From: Phycisphaerales bacterium
Lineage (GTDB): Bacteria; Planctomycetota; Phycisphaerae; UBA1845
Length of the DNA: 8,066 nucleotides
Direction of reading: 5' to 3'
Assembly (NCBI GenBank): GCA_030612785.1
Contig: JAUWNF010000134.1
Span: forward strand, 1 to 8,066
Part shown: positions 7,126 through 8,066 of the stretch, piece by piece
Numbering within the stretch: position 1 is the first letter of the stretch
How the letters are laid out: each line of letters starts with the position of its first letter
Made by a program: the position numbers and the translations under genes
Notes under the pieces: generated by a model
Told to the model about the DNA's origin: nothing
Database searches by the model: none
Seen by the model: only the letters and a program-made list of their open reading frames with translations

Positions 7126-7143
7126 GGTTGCCCATCCGCAACC
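7126..7143. repeat. Hairpin within the divergent intergenic region
   Basis: GGTTGC (7126-7131) and GCAACC (7138-7143) form a perfect 6-bp stem with a 6-base loop; beyond one G-G mismatch the arms continue for two more C-G pairs. No U-run follows on either strand, so it is not an intrinsic terminator. It would lie in a long leader if the distal pilM promoter is used. Confidence 0.3.
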
Positions 7144-7287
7144 GGGGCAGAACTCGCCTCCTCGTCCAATAAGCTGCGCGATGAACCTCTCAATCGGCTG
7201 GTATCGGGCCGACTTGGCCGTCCGCCCGACGCTGCTGCGGAAACCATTGCCAGGGTGCCGACTGCTGGAGACGACGACACCTGTTAT

Positions 7288-7316
7288 AGTATTCCGCAGC
7301 GCCTCCCCCATGTCAA
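7288..7316 (-). promoter_or_regulatory. Distal promoter-like sequence facing pilM
   Basis: On the minus strand a perfect TTGACA (7316-7311) is followed after 17 bases by AATACT (7293-7288), 4 of 6. TACTAT with 19-base spacing is an alternative -10. It would create a leader of roughly 350 bases before pilM. The perfect -35 in GC-rich DNA makes it notable, but the leader length makes the proximal candidate more likely to be the main one. Confidence 0.4.
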
Positions 7317-7452
7317 CCTCGTCGCGGTCGGATTCCTGACGACGCCTCTCGTTCCTCGGAGAAACTGAGTAAGGAGACCCGATCGTTTGCGCAAGACTTA
7401 CTGGGGAACGGTGATACGCAGGTACCGGGGACGCCCCCACGGTCCCACTATT

Positions 7453-7469
7453 AAGGAGTCAGGGCAATG
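7453..7469 (+). promoter_or_regulatory. Shine-Dalgarno and ATG of the zinc-ribbon gene
   Basis: AAGGAG (7453-7458) lies 8 bases before ATG (7467-7469). A second AAGGAG at 7371-7376 precedes a TTG at 7387 in another frame; that frame lacks the cysteine pattern and membrane helices, so the ATG at 7467 is preferred. Confidence 0.8.
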
Positions 7470-8066
7470 CCCGTCGCCCAATGCACGTGCGGAGCCAGAT
7501 ACAAAGTGCCCGCCGGGGCTGAGGGTCGAAAGGCCCGCTGTAAAAAGTGCGGCAAGGTTTTCCGAATCCCCGCCCGCCGGGACGGGACCATACCCCTCGC
7601 GGACGAGCCGGACCAGGAGGGCCTCGATGCCGGAGCACAATCGGCCGAGACCGCCTCGGGGTCCATGTTCGACCAGGCGGGGGTGTCAACCGCCTATGAC
7701 CCCGACGCCCGGGGCGGCGTCTCGCACCTCCCTCGAATCCGCCCGCGCACCGGATTCTGGGGCGACGTGGGCTGGACCCTGGCGTTTTTCGTCAGCCCGC
7801 ACAATCTGGTCATGTTCGTGGTCGTATGGGGGTTCTACCTGCTCCAATGGTTTTTCACCTCCGTTCCTCTCGTGGGCTGGATTATGGTCCTGCTCGCTGA
7901 GCTGTATATCGTCGCCTGGTACATGAGCATCATCGGCGAGACCGCCGCGGGTGAAGACGACTTGCCCCGGTTCGGCGCTGCCGAATCGATTCTTGATGAC
8001 ATTGTTCTGCCCGCCCTGGCGTACTACGGCACGTTTATCGTCCTGATGGCACCGGCCTTTGCCTAT
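7467..8066 (+). CDS. Zinc-ribbon multi-pass membrane protein (partial, runs off right edge)
   Basis: The frame is open for 200 codons to the window edge. It begins with a zinc ribbon: C6 and C8 (CTC) and C25 and C28 (CKKC), followed by GKVFRIP, a pattern like the MJ0042-type ribbons common at the N-termini of planctomycete proteins. A hydrophilic acidic linker covers about 38-95. Membrane helices follow at about 113-131, 133-155 and from 183 onward. Between the second and third is GETAAGEDDLPRFG (157-170), similar to the loop of DUF4013-type membrane proteins; this match is from memory and tentative. The ribbon should face the cytoplasm. Its role is unknown, and divergent orientation from pilM does not by itself show a functional link. 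Confidence 0.85.
   Translation, partial: MPVAQCTCGARYKVPAGAEGRKARCKKCGKVFRIPARRDGTIPLADEPDQEGLDAGAQSAETASGSMFDQAGVSTAYDPDARGGVSHLPRIRPRTGFWGDVGWTLAFFVSPHNLVMFVVVWGFYLLQWFFTSVPLVGWIMVLLAELYIVAWYMSIIGETAAGEDDLPRFGAAESILDDIVLPALAYYGTFIVLMAPAFAY

Larger units (their letters stand above)
6930..7466. other. 537-bp divergent intergenic region between pilM and the zinc-ribbon gene
   Basis: I see no convincing gene. Frames reaching 85-150 codons exist on both strands but lack good ribosome sites, have conflicting composition and overlap each other. The region contains two promoter-like sequences pointing at pilM, two compact hairpins, and an A/T-rich patch at 7283-7293 that also offers TATAGT on the plus strand. 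A good -35 for a rightward promoter was not found. Confidence 0.6.

Noticed and set aside
7387..7394. Palindrome TTGCGCAA
   Set aside because: A single 8-bp palindrome with no second copy nearby and no clear relation to a promoter.
6982..7440. Minus-strand frame of about 152 codons upstream of pilM
   Set aside because: No ribosome site, random-looking Arg/Pro/Gly-rich product, and it spans both candidate promoters and the hairpins.
7387..7926. Plus-strand frame from TTG at 7387 with an AAGGAG 10 bases upstream
   Set aside because: The ribosome site is tempting, but the product is Pro/Ser/Arg-rich without domains and overlaps the zinc-ribbon membrane frame, which has clear cysteine pairs, membrane helices and its own better-spaced site.
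1..8066. CRISPR arrays, insertion sequences, tRNA or rRNA genes, toxin-antitoxin pairs, phage genes
   Set aside because: I saw no regularly spaced repeats, transposase motifs, cloverleaf-like patterns or other signs of these anywhere in the window.

Overview
The window reads as chromosomal DNA of a GC-rich Gram-negative bacterium, most likely a planctomycete (Planctomycetota). This assignment is an inference. It rests on the PilM family member with a long C-terminal extension, the large TPR-bearing presumed secretin precursor, a 617-residue inner-membrane protein of a type I associate with planctomycete pilus loci, and the zinc-ribbon/membrane protein architecture at the right edge. No rRNA or other phylogenetic marker is present.

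About 6.9 kb on the left is one leftward-reading gene group for the inner-membrane and outer-membrane alignment parts of a type IV pilus (T4P) or type II secretion (T2SS)-like machine. Right to left it holds: (i) a 692-residue PilM with a PilN-like part fused to its C-terminus (4851-6929); (ii) a 408-residue single-pass PilO/GspM-like protein (3545-4771); (iii) a 617-residue single-pass protein with a large extracytoplasmic region in the slot normally held by PilP or GspC (1605-3458); (iv) after a 338-bp gap, the first 422 codons of a secreted TPR protein that runs off the left edge (1-1266) and is probably the N-terminus of the secretin (PilQ/GspD class). The order matches pilM-N-O-P-Q, with M and N joined. 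The intended complex would be a cytoplasmic PilM ring held on single-pass membrane proteins that reach across the periplasm to an outer-membrane secretin. No motor ATPase, pilin, platform protein or prepilin peptidase is in the window.

The right edge holds a divergent rightward gene (7467 to beyond 8066) for a protein with an N-terminal zinc ribbon and at least three membrane helices. The 537-bp region between it and pilM carries two promoter-like sequences facing pilM and two hairpins.

Small-scale signals include a hairpin that could hide the Shine-Dalgarno of the 617-residue gene, a TTG start on the secretin-like gene fixed by a strong Shine-Dalgarno and a signal peptide, and a terminator-like element plus promoter-like sequence in the 338-bp gap, which may split the cluster into two transcription units. 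I found no mobile element, CRISPR array, tRNA or rRNA, and no convincing wholly new system. The most distinctive content is the unusual architecture of this alignment complex.
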